DNA of 64,000 nucleotides. Source: a virus. Shown piece after piece: positions 6,261-13,533 of this stretch (position 1 is the stretch's first letter; each line of letters begins with the position of its first letter). Position numbers and translations under genes: made by a program. The notes under the pieces are model-generated. The model was given only the letters and a program-made list of their open reading frames with translations, searched no databases and was not told where the DNA came from. The DNA is taken from IMG/VR virus record IMGVR_UViG_3300028400_000003, positions 20,086 to 84,085 of that record; one strand, given 5' to 3'.

Positions 6261-6319
6261 GTTAGAGCACCCGGCTCATAACCGGTAGGTTGCAGGTTCA
6301 AGTCCTGCTGGGTCCACCA
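6243..6319 (+). tRNA. tRNA with CAT anticodon (Met or lysidine-Ile2)
   Basis: 77 bases. Acceptor GGACCCA/TGGGTCC, anticodon loop CTCATAA, T arm GCAGG-TTCAAGT-CCTGC, CCA encoded. The CAT anticodon could be elongator Met or the Ile tRNA modified by TilS. The GGACCC acceptor resembles bacterial Ile2, but I cannot decide. It is separated from the main array by 2.3 kb. Confidence 0.88.
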
Positions 6320-6329
6320 TTTTACACCG

Positions 6330-6362
6330 GTGCCTAGTTGAAAATTTGACTAGGCACATATT
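6330..6362 (+). terminator. inverted repeat, possible terminator
   Basis: GTGCCTAGT (6330-6338) pairs perfectly with ACTAGGCAC (6349-6357) around an A/T-rich loop, ten bases after the tRNA, followed by ATATTTAG. A short T run makes it a weak terminator. It could also be an operator for the promoter 20 bases downstream. Confidence 0.45.
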
Positions 6363-6375
6363 TAGCCGCATGCCC

Positions 6376-6404
6376 TTGACAAGTAGTGTAATACCCTATA
6401 TACT
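6376..6404 (+). promoter_or_regulatory. promoter
   Basis: TTGACA (6376-6381), 17-base spacer, TATACT (6399-6404). The leader AAGGACAGGAGGTAGGC contains the ribosome site and is nearly repeated at 8164, 9164 and 27072. Confidence 0.85.
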
Positions 6405-6422
6405 AAGGACAGGAGGTAGGCA

Positions 6423-6803
6423 ATGGCGAAGATCGCACATATACTGACTGATGACCAAGAGATCAGCATCTTCACCACTGGGGGCAACGTGGACGTAAAA
6501 GGGGTTTCTTCGTTCGCGGAAGGCGTTCAGCGGTCTAAGGAGCTTGCTGAGGAGTACCGTGAAGCCGGGTATGAGGTGACCGTGTACGTCAAGTTTGACT
6601 TGGGCGAGGACGGCGCTATGTACGCTAGCAGCTTCGAGTTTGGCCCTGAAGGCGCGGAGATCGCCGGTGTCTATGAAAGCCCCGAGGGTGAAATTCCGGG
6701 CAAAATTCACGTGTACACGGTTCACGGCGGCGATGGTCTGCGCATTCCGGCCACGGTCGAGGACCTGAACAACGACTGGAACGAATGGGGGTTTAAAGAA
6801 TGA
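6423..6803 (+). CDS. hypothetical protein
   Basis: 126 residues, first gene behind a strong promoter, with GGAGG ten bases before ATG 6423. Acidic, apparently a single alpha/beta domain (SKELAEEYREAGYEVTVYVKF). The last codons overlap the next gene by four bases. Not recognised. The strong promoter suggests high early expression. Confidence 0.7.
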   Translation: MAKIAHILTDDQEISIFTTGGNVDVKGVSSFAEGVQRSKELAEEYREAGYEVTVYVKFDLGEDGAMYASSFEFGPEGAEIAGVYESPEGEIPGKIHVYTVHGGDGLRIPATVEDLNNDWNEWGFKE

Positions 6804-7732
6804 ACGCACGTGACATTGCCCGCTACTGGAATTGGTCTTCAACGGACCCAGAGGCCCGCGCTCAGGAAGCACTCGACTACATGCGTGGTAACCTGCGGCG
6901 CTTCCTTGAGCACGTCAATAAGCTGGCGGGTATGGATGGCGTGGACCCCAGCTTTGACCCTGCCGAAGAGTACGGACGCTTCGTGGCCAAACACAAGGAG
7001 CTTCACCGCGCCTACTGGGAGGCCATCGGCCGCACGGCCAACCCGATGATCACGGGCCGCGCTAAGTTTCCGGTCGAGCGCAACCGACGGGCCAACGAGA
7101 TCGCCGTTAAACGCTTCGAGGCCATCGAGGACCACCTGGAGAAGGCGATGAAAGCCGCTGAGCGCAAGGCGTTCCCTTACGGCATGAAGGGCGACCCGGT
7201 GAAAAACGAAGACCCGGAGGCCGTTAGCAAGCTCGAAGAGAGGCTTGAGCGGCTTAAGGGGTTGCAGGCCAAGATGAAGGAGGCTAACCGGCTGTTCCGG
7301 AGTGGTGATGACCAGGCCCTTATCGAAATGGGCTTCAGCCCCGAACAGGTCGAGGAGTGGCGGACGAGCACGGATATCTTCAAGGCCGGCCCTCCCTTCA
7401 AGAGCTTCGACCTGGCCAGCGTTCGCGGCAAGATCAAGCGGGTAGAGGAGCGCCTGGTCGTGCTCAAGCGTCGGGCCGAACGCCTTGAGCGCGAGGGCGG
7501 GAACCCAACTTACGTTGTTGTGCCCGGCATGCGCATCGTTGAAAACCTGGAGCTAGATCGTCTACAGTTGTTCTTCGACGGCAAGCCCAAGGACGAGGTT
7601 CGCGCGTTGCTCAAGCGCAATGGCTTCAAGTGGGCTCCCTCGAAGGGGGCCTGGCAGCGCAAGCTCACGGACAACGCTAAACGCGCTGTGCGTTACATCG
7701 TTGACGAAATCCTCAAGGGGGGTGGGCTATGA
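6800..7732 (+). CDS. coiled-coil protein with C-terminal GFKW module
   Basis: 310 residues. The middle (about 130-240) is highly charged and helical, with likely coiled coils (SKLEERLERLKGLQAKMKEA). The C-terminus has RNGFKWAPSKGAWQRKL, a small module often found at the end of phage and plasmid proteins annotated as DUFs. The same module occurs in the gene at 9182. Function unknown; a nucleic-acid-associated role is conjecture. Confidence 0.7.
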   Translation: MNARDIARYWNWSSTDPEARAQEALDYMRGNLRRFLEHVNKLAGMDGVDPSFDPAEEYGRFVAKHKELHRAYWEAIGRTANPMITGRAKFPVERNRRANEIAVKRFEAIEDHLEKAMKAAERKAFPYGMKGDPVKNEDPEAVSKLEERLERLKGLQAKMKEANRLFRSGDDQALIEMGFSPEQVEEWRTSTDIFKAGPPFKSFDLASVRGKIKRVEERLVVLKRRAERLEREGGNPTYVVVPGMRIVENLELDRLQLFFDGKPKDEVRALLKRNGFKWAPSKGAWQRKLTDNAKRAVRYIVDEILKGGGL

Positions 7733-8175
7733 TTGCCCACCCTCCGAAGGCTTACTATGTAGGCGTTCGCCAGCCTATGCGCGATCTATTCCAGCCCGTA
7801 AAAAACGCCATGCCCTATAGCGGGCTTCCGAAAAAACCGGAGGGCGGGTTGTGGATGAGCCCGTGGTCTTCATACGCGCCTGCGTGGGTTGAGTTTCTGC
7901 TAGACAGCGGACTCAGGTTTAAGGATTGGGATCGGTTGGGCGTGTGGGAGGTTGACGTGAGCGGGCTCAAGACGGCGCGTGTGGCCCCAACCGACCCGTA
8001 CCCCGACTTCGAGGAGCTGGCCCGTGAATACGACCTGTTCTTTTTAATGGCCAGGGACGTTTGCGGCTGGACCTACACCTGGGACATACCAACCTTCGTG
8101 TTGCTCAGGTGGGTTGACGGACTCGAGTTCCGCAAGATCGCGGACAGCGTGAAGCAGTTTAAGGACAGGAGGTAG
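7729..8175 (+). CDS. hypothetical protein, possible ADP-ribosyltransferase-like fold
   Basis: 148 residues, overlapping the previous gene by four bases. The central motif KKPEGGLWMSPW resembles a conserved pattern in uncharacterised phage/bacterial proteins that I loosely associate with ADP-ribosyltransferase-like folds. The C-terminal half is Trp/Asp-rich (WTYTWDIPTFVLLRW). The link to that fold is low-confidence and based on memory of the motif only. Confidence 0.6.
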   Translation: MIAHPPKAYYVGVRQPMRDLFQPVKNAMPYSGLPKKPEGGLWMSPWSSYAPAWVEFLLDSGLRFKDWDRLGVWEVDVSGLKTARVAPTDPYPDFEELAREYDLFFLMARDVCGWTYTWDIPTFVLLRWVDGLEFRKIADSVKQFKDRR

Positions 8176-8178
8176 GCA

Positions 8179-9105
8179 ATGAACCGAACGGCTATCAAAG
8201 GAGCAGGCAGGGTGAGCGTGCACCAGGGGTTCCTCAAGGCCCTGATCGGCGATCTTGAGGTTGACTGGCTTCTTCCGGAGGTCAGCGGTGAGGGGCACCT
8301 GGTCAGCCTGAACGACTGGAAAAAGATCAACGCTACTGTAGCCTTCAAAAAGGGTGAGGTCTTTACCGCTGGAAGTACCCTCAACTTCAAGCACGGGAAA
8401 GTCACCGTCAAAGCAGAGGTCTTTGAAGACGCGGTGGATGGCGAGCCCTTGCCGCGTGACTCCAGTGAGGCCATGCCGTGGGAACCCGGCATCATGGAGG
8501 TAAGGGTTGCGTCGTCAAATCAGGACTATCGGGCCGTCTTCAGGGGCGTGCAGTTTGAGCCCAACCGCATCGTTGCCGCGGATGGGTTCAGGCTACATGC
8601 TATGGACGTCAAGACGCCCGCGCGGTCCGCTATCATCATCGAGGGTAGGTTGCTCGACGCCCTTAACCGCCTCCGGCCTACCCGTTACTGGTTCGGGGAA
8701 CACGGCATGTATGCTGCGGGTGAGGACTGGGTGGCCTTTGCGCCTAGCATGGGTGACGTGTACCCGGACTACATGCGCGTCGTGCCTTCCGAGTTTATCG
8801 AGCCGGAGGTGAGGCTGATAGCCGATGATTGGCTCGAGTCCCTGAAGACGGCCGCGCAAACCGTGGACAGCGAAAATGGGTATGTCTTCATCGGCGAGGA
8901 TGGCTCGATCTTTCACGACCGGATCGAGGTCGAGGGGGTCTTTAGCCGGATGCCGGTGAAGCAGGCCTACAATGCCAAGTACCTGATGGAGGCGTTGATC
9001 TTCACCGGAGGCCGGGAGGCCACGCTTATGACCAGCGGTCCTACGGGGTACACCCTGGTCCGGGGCGGTGACCGTTGGGCCGTACTCAGGCCCTATGCCT
9101 TTTGA
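8179..9105 (+). CDS. DNA polymerase III beta-clamp-like protein
   Basis: 308 residues. Features of bacterial beta sliding clamps: ADGFRLHAM in the middle domain, FAPSMGDVYPDY before the third domain, YNAKYLMEAL and a C-terminal AVLRPYAF resembling the DnaN VLMPMRL end. DnaN is about 366 residues, so this version is shorter, mainly at the N-terminus. Clamps encircle DNA and tether polymerases. A phage copy would recruit a phage or host polymerase to phage replication forks. GGAGG lies eight bases before ATG 8179. It is transcribed with the preceding genes. Confidence 0.75.
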   Translation: MNRTAIKGAGRVSVHQGFLKALIGDLEVDWLLPEVSGEGHLVSLNDWKKINATVAFKKGEVFTAGSTLNFKHGKVTVKAEVFEDAVDGEPLPRDSSEAMPWEPGIMEVRVASSNQDYRAVFRGVQFEPNRIVAADGFRLHAMDVKTPARSAIIIEGRLLDALNRLRPTRYWFGEHGMYAAGEDWVAFAPSMGDVYPDYMRVVPSEFIEPEVRLIADDWLESLKTAAQTVDSENGYVFIGEDGSIFHDRIEVEGVFSRMPVKQAYNAKYLMEALIFTGGREATLMTSGPTGYTLVRGGDRWAVLRPYAF

Positions 9106-9134
9106 AGTCTTGACTGAGTACAACGCCACCCTAC

Positions 9135-9163
9135 TTGACAAGTATGGTGGCGCAATATATACT
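9135..9163 (+). promoter_or_regulatory. promoter
   Basis: TTGACA (9135-9140), 17-base spacer, TATACT (9158-9163), then the same AAGGACAGGAGGTAGGC leader as at 6405. Confidence 0.85.
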
Positions 9164-9181
9164 AAGGACAGGAGGTAGGCG

Positions 9182-9529
9182 ATGAAGCGCACGCTGGTCT
9201 TCAAGTACACGGAGAAGGGGGTCACGGCCACGGGCTACACCTACCCGTACCGCGAGGCCCTGAAGCGCAACGGCTTCAAGTGGGACCCTGAGCGGAAGGC
9301 GTGGGTTCGCGATGAGTACCTTCGCCCTACCGCTGAGTTTTACGACGCGCTGGTTTACGCGCATCGTAAGGCGGGACTGGCCCGCAAGATGACCCGCGTC
9401 GAGGTCTACAGCAACGCGCGTCTCAACCCTGATGAGCCCGCTATCGGCTGGGTCCACGGCTACGGCTACTCGCGCCCGCTCACGGAGAAGGCACATAAGC
9501 GTATTTACGGCGCTTACAAGCGCCAGTAA
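9182..9529 (+). CDS. hypothetical protein with GFKW module
   Basis: 115 residues behind its own promoter. Residues 25-45 contain ALKRNGFKWDPERKAWVR, matching the C-terminal module of the gene at 6800. The rest is basic and aromatic (WVHGYGYSRPLTEKAHKRI). Function unknown. The shared module and nearly identical leader suggest duplication of a promoter-module unit. Confidence 0.7.
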   Translation: MKRTLVFKYTEKGVTATGYTYPYREALKRNGFKWDPERKAWVRDEYLRPTAEFYDALVYAHRKAGLARKMTRVEVYSNARLNPDEPAIGWVHGYGYSRPLTEKAHKRIYGAYKRQ

Positions 9530-9539
9530 GGAGGGTGTC

Positions 9540-9782
9540 ATGAGGAAGCGGCTCACTAAGCTGGTCAAGATGTTGGGAGGTATCGGCGGGGCGCGTGCGG
9601 CGTTCAGGGGTTGGGACGAAGATAAGGAGACCGGCGTTTTGCAGCACGAAATCGAGGGCATCCCTGGTGACCTGATCGAAAAGGTAACGCTGAGGGCTGG
9701 GGATAAGCCTTGGGCCGTCATCGTGGTTGTCATCACGCTGAAGAACGGCAAGGAGATCGTTCGCACCATCGCGGAGGTCTAG
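9540..9782 (+). CDS. hypothetical protein
   Basis: 80 residues from ATG 9540, chosen because AAGGAGGG lies seven bases upstream. Basic N-terminal helix (MRKRLTKLVKML) followed by a beta-rich segment (KPWAVIVVVITLKNGKEIV). Function unknown. It is directly followed by the paralogue triplet. Confidence 0.65.
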   Translation: MRKRLTKLVKMLGGIGGARAAFRGWDEDKETGVLQHEIEGIPGDLIEKVTLRAGDKPWAVIVVVITLKNGKEIVRTIAEV

Positions 9783-10448
9783 GTGGTGTTCCTGAGCCCG
9801 GATCAGCTTATACGGGTTTGCAAGTGGCATGACGCCGCTATCAACCTGTTCCACGACTTTGGGAGCCGGTATGAGTCCTACAGCATAAGTATGACCCGTA
9901 GGCAGTCGGATCTCCAGGTATATATCAACGATATTGGCATAGAGTTGTACCATCTTGCATATACTAGAAGCACTTCACCGGTATGGCTAGTCAAGCCGCC
10001 ACGCGTGGATGGATATGACAACGAGGAGTACATAATTAGGCAAATCTACCTTGGCCGCTTTCACGGAATGATGCCAACGTCACAGAAATGCGGGTTTGAG
10101 ACTAGATACGACACCAGATACTTGCTTGACCAGGTATACGAAGAGGGCGTGGATCGGTTCATCATGGAGGCAACACGGGCCTATCTGGACTATGCCAGGC
10201 ATATCAAGCACCTATGGTTTATGGACCCAGCCCTACCCGCCCTCAAGGGCTTTGCTGAGATGATGCGGCTGGCGGGTGTGACGGATATCATACCCGAAGA
10301 TACCTTTTCCCTGGGCGACTTCGTGCGGGCGGTGGCGAAGGCGCAGGGGATAAAAATGAACCAGAGGATGCAAGTCACCTTCAATGGAATGACGCCCTCC
10401 AGGGCCATAGAGCGGCTAAGGGAGCTTGGGATCGAGGTGGTGGTGTGA
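9783..10448 (+). CDS. paralogue 1 of a tandem triplet, unknown function
   Basis: 221 residues from GTG 9783. The C-terminal half shares with the next two genes the pattern AYLDYARHIKHLW, DPALPALKGFAEMMRLAG and a terminal RLRELGIEVVV. The N-terminal half (WHDAAINLFHDFGSRYESYSI) aligns only loosely with theirs. No catalytic motif is evident. It overlaps the next gene by four bases, so all three are translated as a unit. Confidence 0.75.
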   Translation: MVFLSPDQLIRVCKWHDAAINLFHDFGSRYESYSISMTRRQSDLQVYINDIGIELYHLAYTRSTSPVWLVKPPRVDGYDNEEYIIRQIYLGRFHGMMPTSQKCGFETRYDTRYLLDQVYEEGVDRFIMEATRAYLDYARHIKHLWFMDPALPALKGFAEMMRLAGVTDIIPEDTFSLGDFVRAVAKAQGIKMNQRMQVTFNGMTPSRAIERLRELGIEVVV

Positions 10449-11095
10449 CCAGTATGCCGACTAGGGGGTTATGTAACCGCATTAAGGAGGCAAACACACT
10501 CTATGACCGGTATGGAAGCCCGTGGATTAACTACAGCCTGGTTATAAACCACTACAAAGTGCCCATCTCCGTAAGGGTTAGCGTCCTTGGTGTTGAGATT
10601 CTTGAGCGGCGGACCATAGTAGGAAAGCTGGAGTTTCGCCATACGATCAACCTGCATGCCGAACACCGGCTGGATTTGCTAATCGGCGTGGTAGAGGATG
10701 ACGACGGTGGGGCATGCAGGCTAAGACCAACCAGGCTCCGCCCTCTAAACGCAACGGCGGATGAAATCTGGATGTGGCTTAAGGTCGAGCTTAGCGTTAA
10801 GGATATGATCTACGCGGCGGTGGAAGAATACTATGCCTATGCCGATCATCTCCGCCACCTGTGGGTTAATGACCCCGCCCTCCCGGCCTTGCAGCGCTAT
10901 GCGGTGATGATGCAGATAGCGGGGATCAGTTGGTTTCCAAAAGACAAAAACACGCTGAGCGGGTTTATGATTGACCTTGGAAGACTCCACAACCACAAGC
11001 CGTGGGAAAAAGAAACGATGGCCGCCTTCATGGACCTTACACCATCGGAGGCCGTGGAAAAAATCAAAGAGCTAGGGGTGGAGATCATTCCATGA
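10445..11095 (+). CDS. paralogue 2 of a tandem triplet, unknown function
   Basis: 216 residues from GTG 10445; ATG 10454 is an alternative. Shares YYAYADHLRHLW, DPALPALQRYAVMMQIAG and the terminal KIKELGVEIIP with its neighbours. The N-terminus, LCNRIKEANTLYDRYGSPW, aligns with the third copy's KMKRAHDLIERYGNF. Soluble, no signal peptide. Function unknown. Confidence 0.75.
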   Translation: MTSMPTRGLCNRIKEANTLYDRYGSPWINYSLVINHYKVPISVRVSVLGVEILERRTIVGKLEFRHTINLHAEHRLDLLIGVVEDDDGGACRLRPTRLRPLNATADEIWMWLKVELSVKDMIYAAVEEYYAYADHLRHLWVNDPALPALQRYAVMMQIAGISWFPKDKNTLSGFMIDLGRLHNHKPWEKETMAAFMDLTPSEAVEKIKELGVEIIP

Positions 11096-11760
11096 CGCGC
11101 TTACAGCAGCTTTGCAGCAAAATGAAGCGGGCTCACGACCTGATCGAGCGCTACGGAAACTTTTACGATGACCACACGGTGGCCCTATCGCACTATCGGC
11201 CTTCGTTCAGGGTTGCGGCAACTGAAAACGGCTTGCAGGTGTACCTACTGTACCCGCTTAAGTGGCCTTGGTTTGAGCCCTATGCTCCACGATACTTTAG
11301 TCTGGTTTACCCTATGGCCAGGCACCGTGACGGGCGTTACTTCCTGGGGGCTATCAAGGATGATGGAGACGGTTGCCGATACTGGCCGGTAAAAGAGGTG
11401 GAGCGTAAGAGGTTCAGGGAGCTTGTACGGGAAAACCCTAAGTTGGCCGATCTTATGGCGCTCACCGCCAGGGCCTATCTTGATTATGCCGAACGCCTTA
11501 AGCGTGAATGGGAGGCTAACCCGCTGCTGCCTCGATTGCAGGGGTATGCCAGGATGCTCAAGCTTGAAGGTGTGGTGCATACGGTTCCGGAAGATAGGCC
11601 TACGCTCGACGCTTTCATAAATGAGCTAGTCGAGAGCAGCGACGTTTTACAGGCTATGGGTTACGGAGGCTACCGCATGCACGATGTTTCCCCTAAGATG
11701 GCCGCTGGGCTTCTTAAGCGTATCGGCGTTGACCTGGACCCAGCTATCCTTGACAAATAG
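11092..11760 (+). CDS. paralogue 3 of a tandem triplet, unknown function
   Basis: 222 residues from ATG 11092, overlapping the second copy by four bases. Carries AYLDYAERLKREW, NPLLPRLQGYARMLKLEG and the terminal LLKRIGVDLDP. The final codons CTTGACAAA form the -35 of the next promoter, so promoter and gene overlap. Function unknown. Confidence 0.75.
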   Translation: MTRLQQLCSKMKRAHDLIERYGNFYDDHTVALSHYRPSFRVAATENGLQVYLLYPLKWPWFEPYAPRYFSLVYPMARHRDGRYFLGAIKDDGDGCRYWPVKEVERKRFRELVRENPKLADLMALTARAYLDYAERLKREWEANPLLPRLQGYARMLKLEGVVHTVPEDRPTLDAFINELVESSDVLQAMGYGGYRMHDVSPKMAAGLLKRIGVDLDPAILDK

Positions 11761-11778
11761 AGCAGGGCAATATATAAT
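11750..11778 (+). promoter_or_regulatory. promoter embedded in the end of a gene
   Basis: TTGACA (11750-11755) inside the last codons of the preceding gene, 17-base spacer, TATAAT (11773-11778). Matches the phage consensus with its TTGACAAATAG core. Confidence 0.85.
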
Positions 11779-11806
11779 AGGCGAGAGGGGAAGAAAGGCG
11801 GTGAGT

Positions 11807-12019
11807 ATGGGAAAGCCGAAACTAGAGCTTACGGGTGAAAACGGCAATGCCTTCGCCATTCTTGGCCGTGCTCGGGCCGCGCTCAAAAAGCACCTGCGTG
11901 AGCAAGGCAAGACGCCTTTGCAGGTCAAGGATGAGGTCGAGCGCTTCACGCGCGAGGCCACTAGCGGGGATTACGATCACCTGTTGATCGTGGTCAATCA
12001 GTGGTTTGAGGTCGAGTAG
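11807..12019 (+). CDS. small conserved phage protein
   Basis: 70 residues from ATG 11807 (AAAGG eight bases upstream). The pattern LTGENGNAFAILGRARAALKKH and the ending SGDYDHLLIVVNQWFEVE recall a widespread small phage protein of unknown function. It stands alone between a strong promoter and a strong terminator. Confidence 0.8.
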   Translation: MGKPKLELTGENGNAFAILGRARAALKKHLREQGKTPLQVKDEVERFTREATSGDYDHLLIVVNQWFEVE

Positions 12020-12024
12020 GTATG

Positions 12025-12060
12025 AAGCGCCCCTAGCCCCCTCTAGGGGCGCTTTTGCTT
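12025..12060 (+). terminator. intrinsic terminator, possibly bidirectional
   Basis: A twelve-pair stem AAGCGCCCCTAG (12025-12036)/CTAGGGGCGCTT (12043-12054) with a six-base loop and TTTTGCTT. The stop codon of the convergent minus-strand gene (12033-12035) lies inside the stem. On the minus strand the T run is poor. Confidence 0.85.
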
Positions 12061-12623
12061 AGGAGGTGGAAAGTGCGGGAGCGGCGGTCTTTGGCCCTAC
12101 GGCGGTCTATCGCGCTCGGACCCACTCGATGATCGGCCGGGTTGGGCAAGCAAATCCAAAGGCGCTCCTTACGCGACTTCAGAAAATCGGAGACCATAAT
12201 GTCTACGCCGGTCGGGTCTTTATCAAACCCCGGCCATACTGGGAAATAGGATAGCAGCTGCTTTGAATAGCCCTGCGGGAGGTAAAAGCAAAGGGCACCC
12301 CAAAGCTCGCGAGTCCACCGCCCGCCAGCGGTGAGGTGTTTGGGGTTGAGGTCTTCCTTGCGTCTGGAAAAGAAGTTGATCACGGTTTGAGGGCGTTGCT
12401 CGATGCAGGCCGAGGCGATCCGGTCGAAGCCTGGGGCAAGGATAACGTCGTCTTCGAGGTGCAAGGCCGGGCCGTCGCCTGCTGCGGCCAGCGCGGCGAT
12501 GAACGTATCCATAGCGTTGCGCGTCTTGTCCCAAACAACCTTGGCCTCCGGGATTCGGGCCGTAAGTTCTGACACCATTTCGCGCCGTTCGTCTATGGCC
12601 CTGATGATGGTCGGGATGTTCAT
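12033..12623 (-). CDS. glycosyltransferase-like protein (GT25-like)
   Basis: 196 residues on the minus strand in an otherwise plus-strand region. ALHLEDDVILAPGF resembles the acidic sugar-nucleotide-binding motif of GT25-type and related phage glycosyltransferases, and the C-terminal LPNPADHRVGPSAI also fits. Possible targets are modified phage DNA bases, host surface sugars or tail proteins; none can be chosen from the sequence. It appears leaderless, from a promoter that diverges from the next gene. Its isolation and orientation suggest independent acquisition. Confidence 0.65.
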   Translation of the reverse strand: MNIPTIIRAIDERREMVSELTARIPEAKVVWDKTRNAMDTFIAALAAAGDGPALHLEDDVILAPGFDRIASACIEQRPQTVINFFSRRKEDLNPKHLTAGGRWTRELWGALCFYLPQGYSKQLLSYFPVWPGFDKDPTGVDIMVSDFLKSRKERLWICLPNPADHRVGPSAIDRRRAKDRRSRTFHLLSKSAPRGG

Positions 12624-12629
12624 GGGACC

Positions 12630-12635
12630 ATGATA
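12630..12635 (-). promoter_or_regulatory. -10 element of the leaderless glycosyltransferase gene
   Basis: On the minus strand TATCAT ends six bases before ATG 12623. No ribosome site and no clear -35. Confidence 0.45.
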
Positions 12636-12662
12636 GCACCGGCCCTATATGGCGTAGTCGTA

Positions 12663-12668
12663 TATAAT
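12663..12668 (+). promoter_or_regulatory. -10 element of a leaderless gene
   Basis: TATAAT, preceded by TA as in the other phage promoters, ends six bases before ATG 12675. No ribosome site and no -35 at the usual distance. It is back-to-back with the minus-strand -10 at 12630. Confidence 0.55.
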
Positions 12669-12674
12669 GGGCGC

Positions 12675-13274
12675 ATGGGCCAGGAACAGGTGGTGTACAG
12701 AACGGCGCTGCGGAAGAGGGGGCCGCTGAGCCGTCAGGCACCGGGCTCAAGTGTTGAGATCGTTCAGCGGGTCGAGTTTGACCGTGGCGTTGTTTTTAAG
12801 CACGATCTAAGCCACGGGCTGCCGCGTGAGTACCGCGAGGTCGAGGCCGTTTACTGTGAGGTTCCCTTCAGGGGAGGCTATGAAGGCGATCAAGCCTATA
12901 CGGATTTTATCAGCGTAGTGGCCTCAATTTACGATACATTAGGGGTGCCAACCATCGTTGCTGGACCGCGTGCCATCGAAAAAGCGGGTGAGCCGCACCG
13001 CAAGCTAGATGAGTATCAAGTGGTATCATCCGTGATACCGCTTTACGCTTGGGGTTGGGATGGGCCGCTGCCTGACCGCTGGGACAAAATGCTGATCATG
13101 CTATCAGGTCACTTCGAGTCCATAGGGGACCCCGTGTGCGGCTTCGGCAATACCGGGTTGGTGTTCGCGTTGCGCGGGAAGGGGTTCGTTATGTCGGACG
13201 TGAATGCGGTAGCCGTATCTGTAACGGCCAAGCGCATCGAGGAAGCTTTAAGGAGGCAGAATGACGCTAGATGA
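12675..13274 (+). CDS. hypothetical protein
   Basis: 199 residues from ATG 12675, chosen because a consensus -10 sits exactly six bases upstream. Mixed alpha/beta, with a segment resembling a nucleotide-metabolism or hydrolase domain (YDTLGVPTIVAGPRAIEKAG) that I cannot assign. It overlaps the next gene by 14 bases and sits at the head of the PAPS-reductase/ParB operon. Confidence 0.7.
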   Translation: MGQEQVVYRTALRKRGPLSRQAPGSSVEIVQRVEFDRGVVFKHDLSHGLPREYREVEAVYCEVPFRGGYEGDQAYTDFISVVASIYDTLGVPTIVAGPRAIEKAGEPHRKLDEYQVVSSVIPLYAWGWDGPLPDRWDKMLIMLSGHFESIGDPVCGFGNTGLVFALRGKGFVMSDVNAVAVSVTAKRIEEALRRQNDAR

Positions 13275-13533
13275 GTTTCGCGAGTTTGTCAAAGCGGGCC
13301 GGTGGCACTTCGCCAAAACGATGCCTAAGCATCCCCACTTCTACGTGCGAAAGCGCGAGTCTGACCCTAAGCGGTTCATGGAAGCCGCGAGGTTCGTGTG
13401 GGAAAACGGGACGCCGCGCAAGTGGTTCAACCGCGTTTATCGTTACCTTGAGGTGGATGGGTATGAATACTGGTTGGCCGCGCCGTTTCAGAAGGATACC
13501 GTGATTATCAACCGAAGGCCACTCGATGAGTAA
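13261..13533 (+). CDS. small protein of the IbrA/IbrB-like operon
   Basis: 90 residues; TAAGGAGG lies four bases before ATG 13261. Basic and aromatic-rich (KHPHFYVRKRE, WENGTPRKWFNRVYRYLEVDGYEYW). Small proteins of this type occur beside phage PAPS reductases, from memory. Overlaps the PAPS reductase by eight bases. Role unknown. Confidence 0.7.
   Translation: MTLDEFREFVKAGRWHFAKTMPKHPHFYVRKRESDPKRFMEAARFVWENGTPRKWFNRVYRYLEVDGYEYWLAAPFQKDTVIINRRPLDE

Noticed and set aside
12223-12750. Alternative minus-strand frame over the glycosyltransferase gene
   Set aside because: Low-complexity Arg/Pro/Ala product without motifs; the overlapping frame has the EDD motif and a better start.
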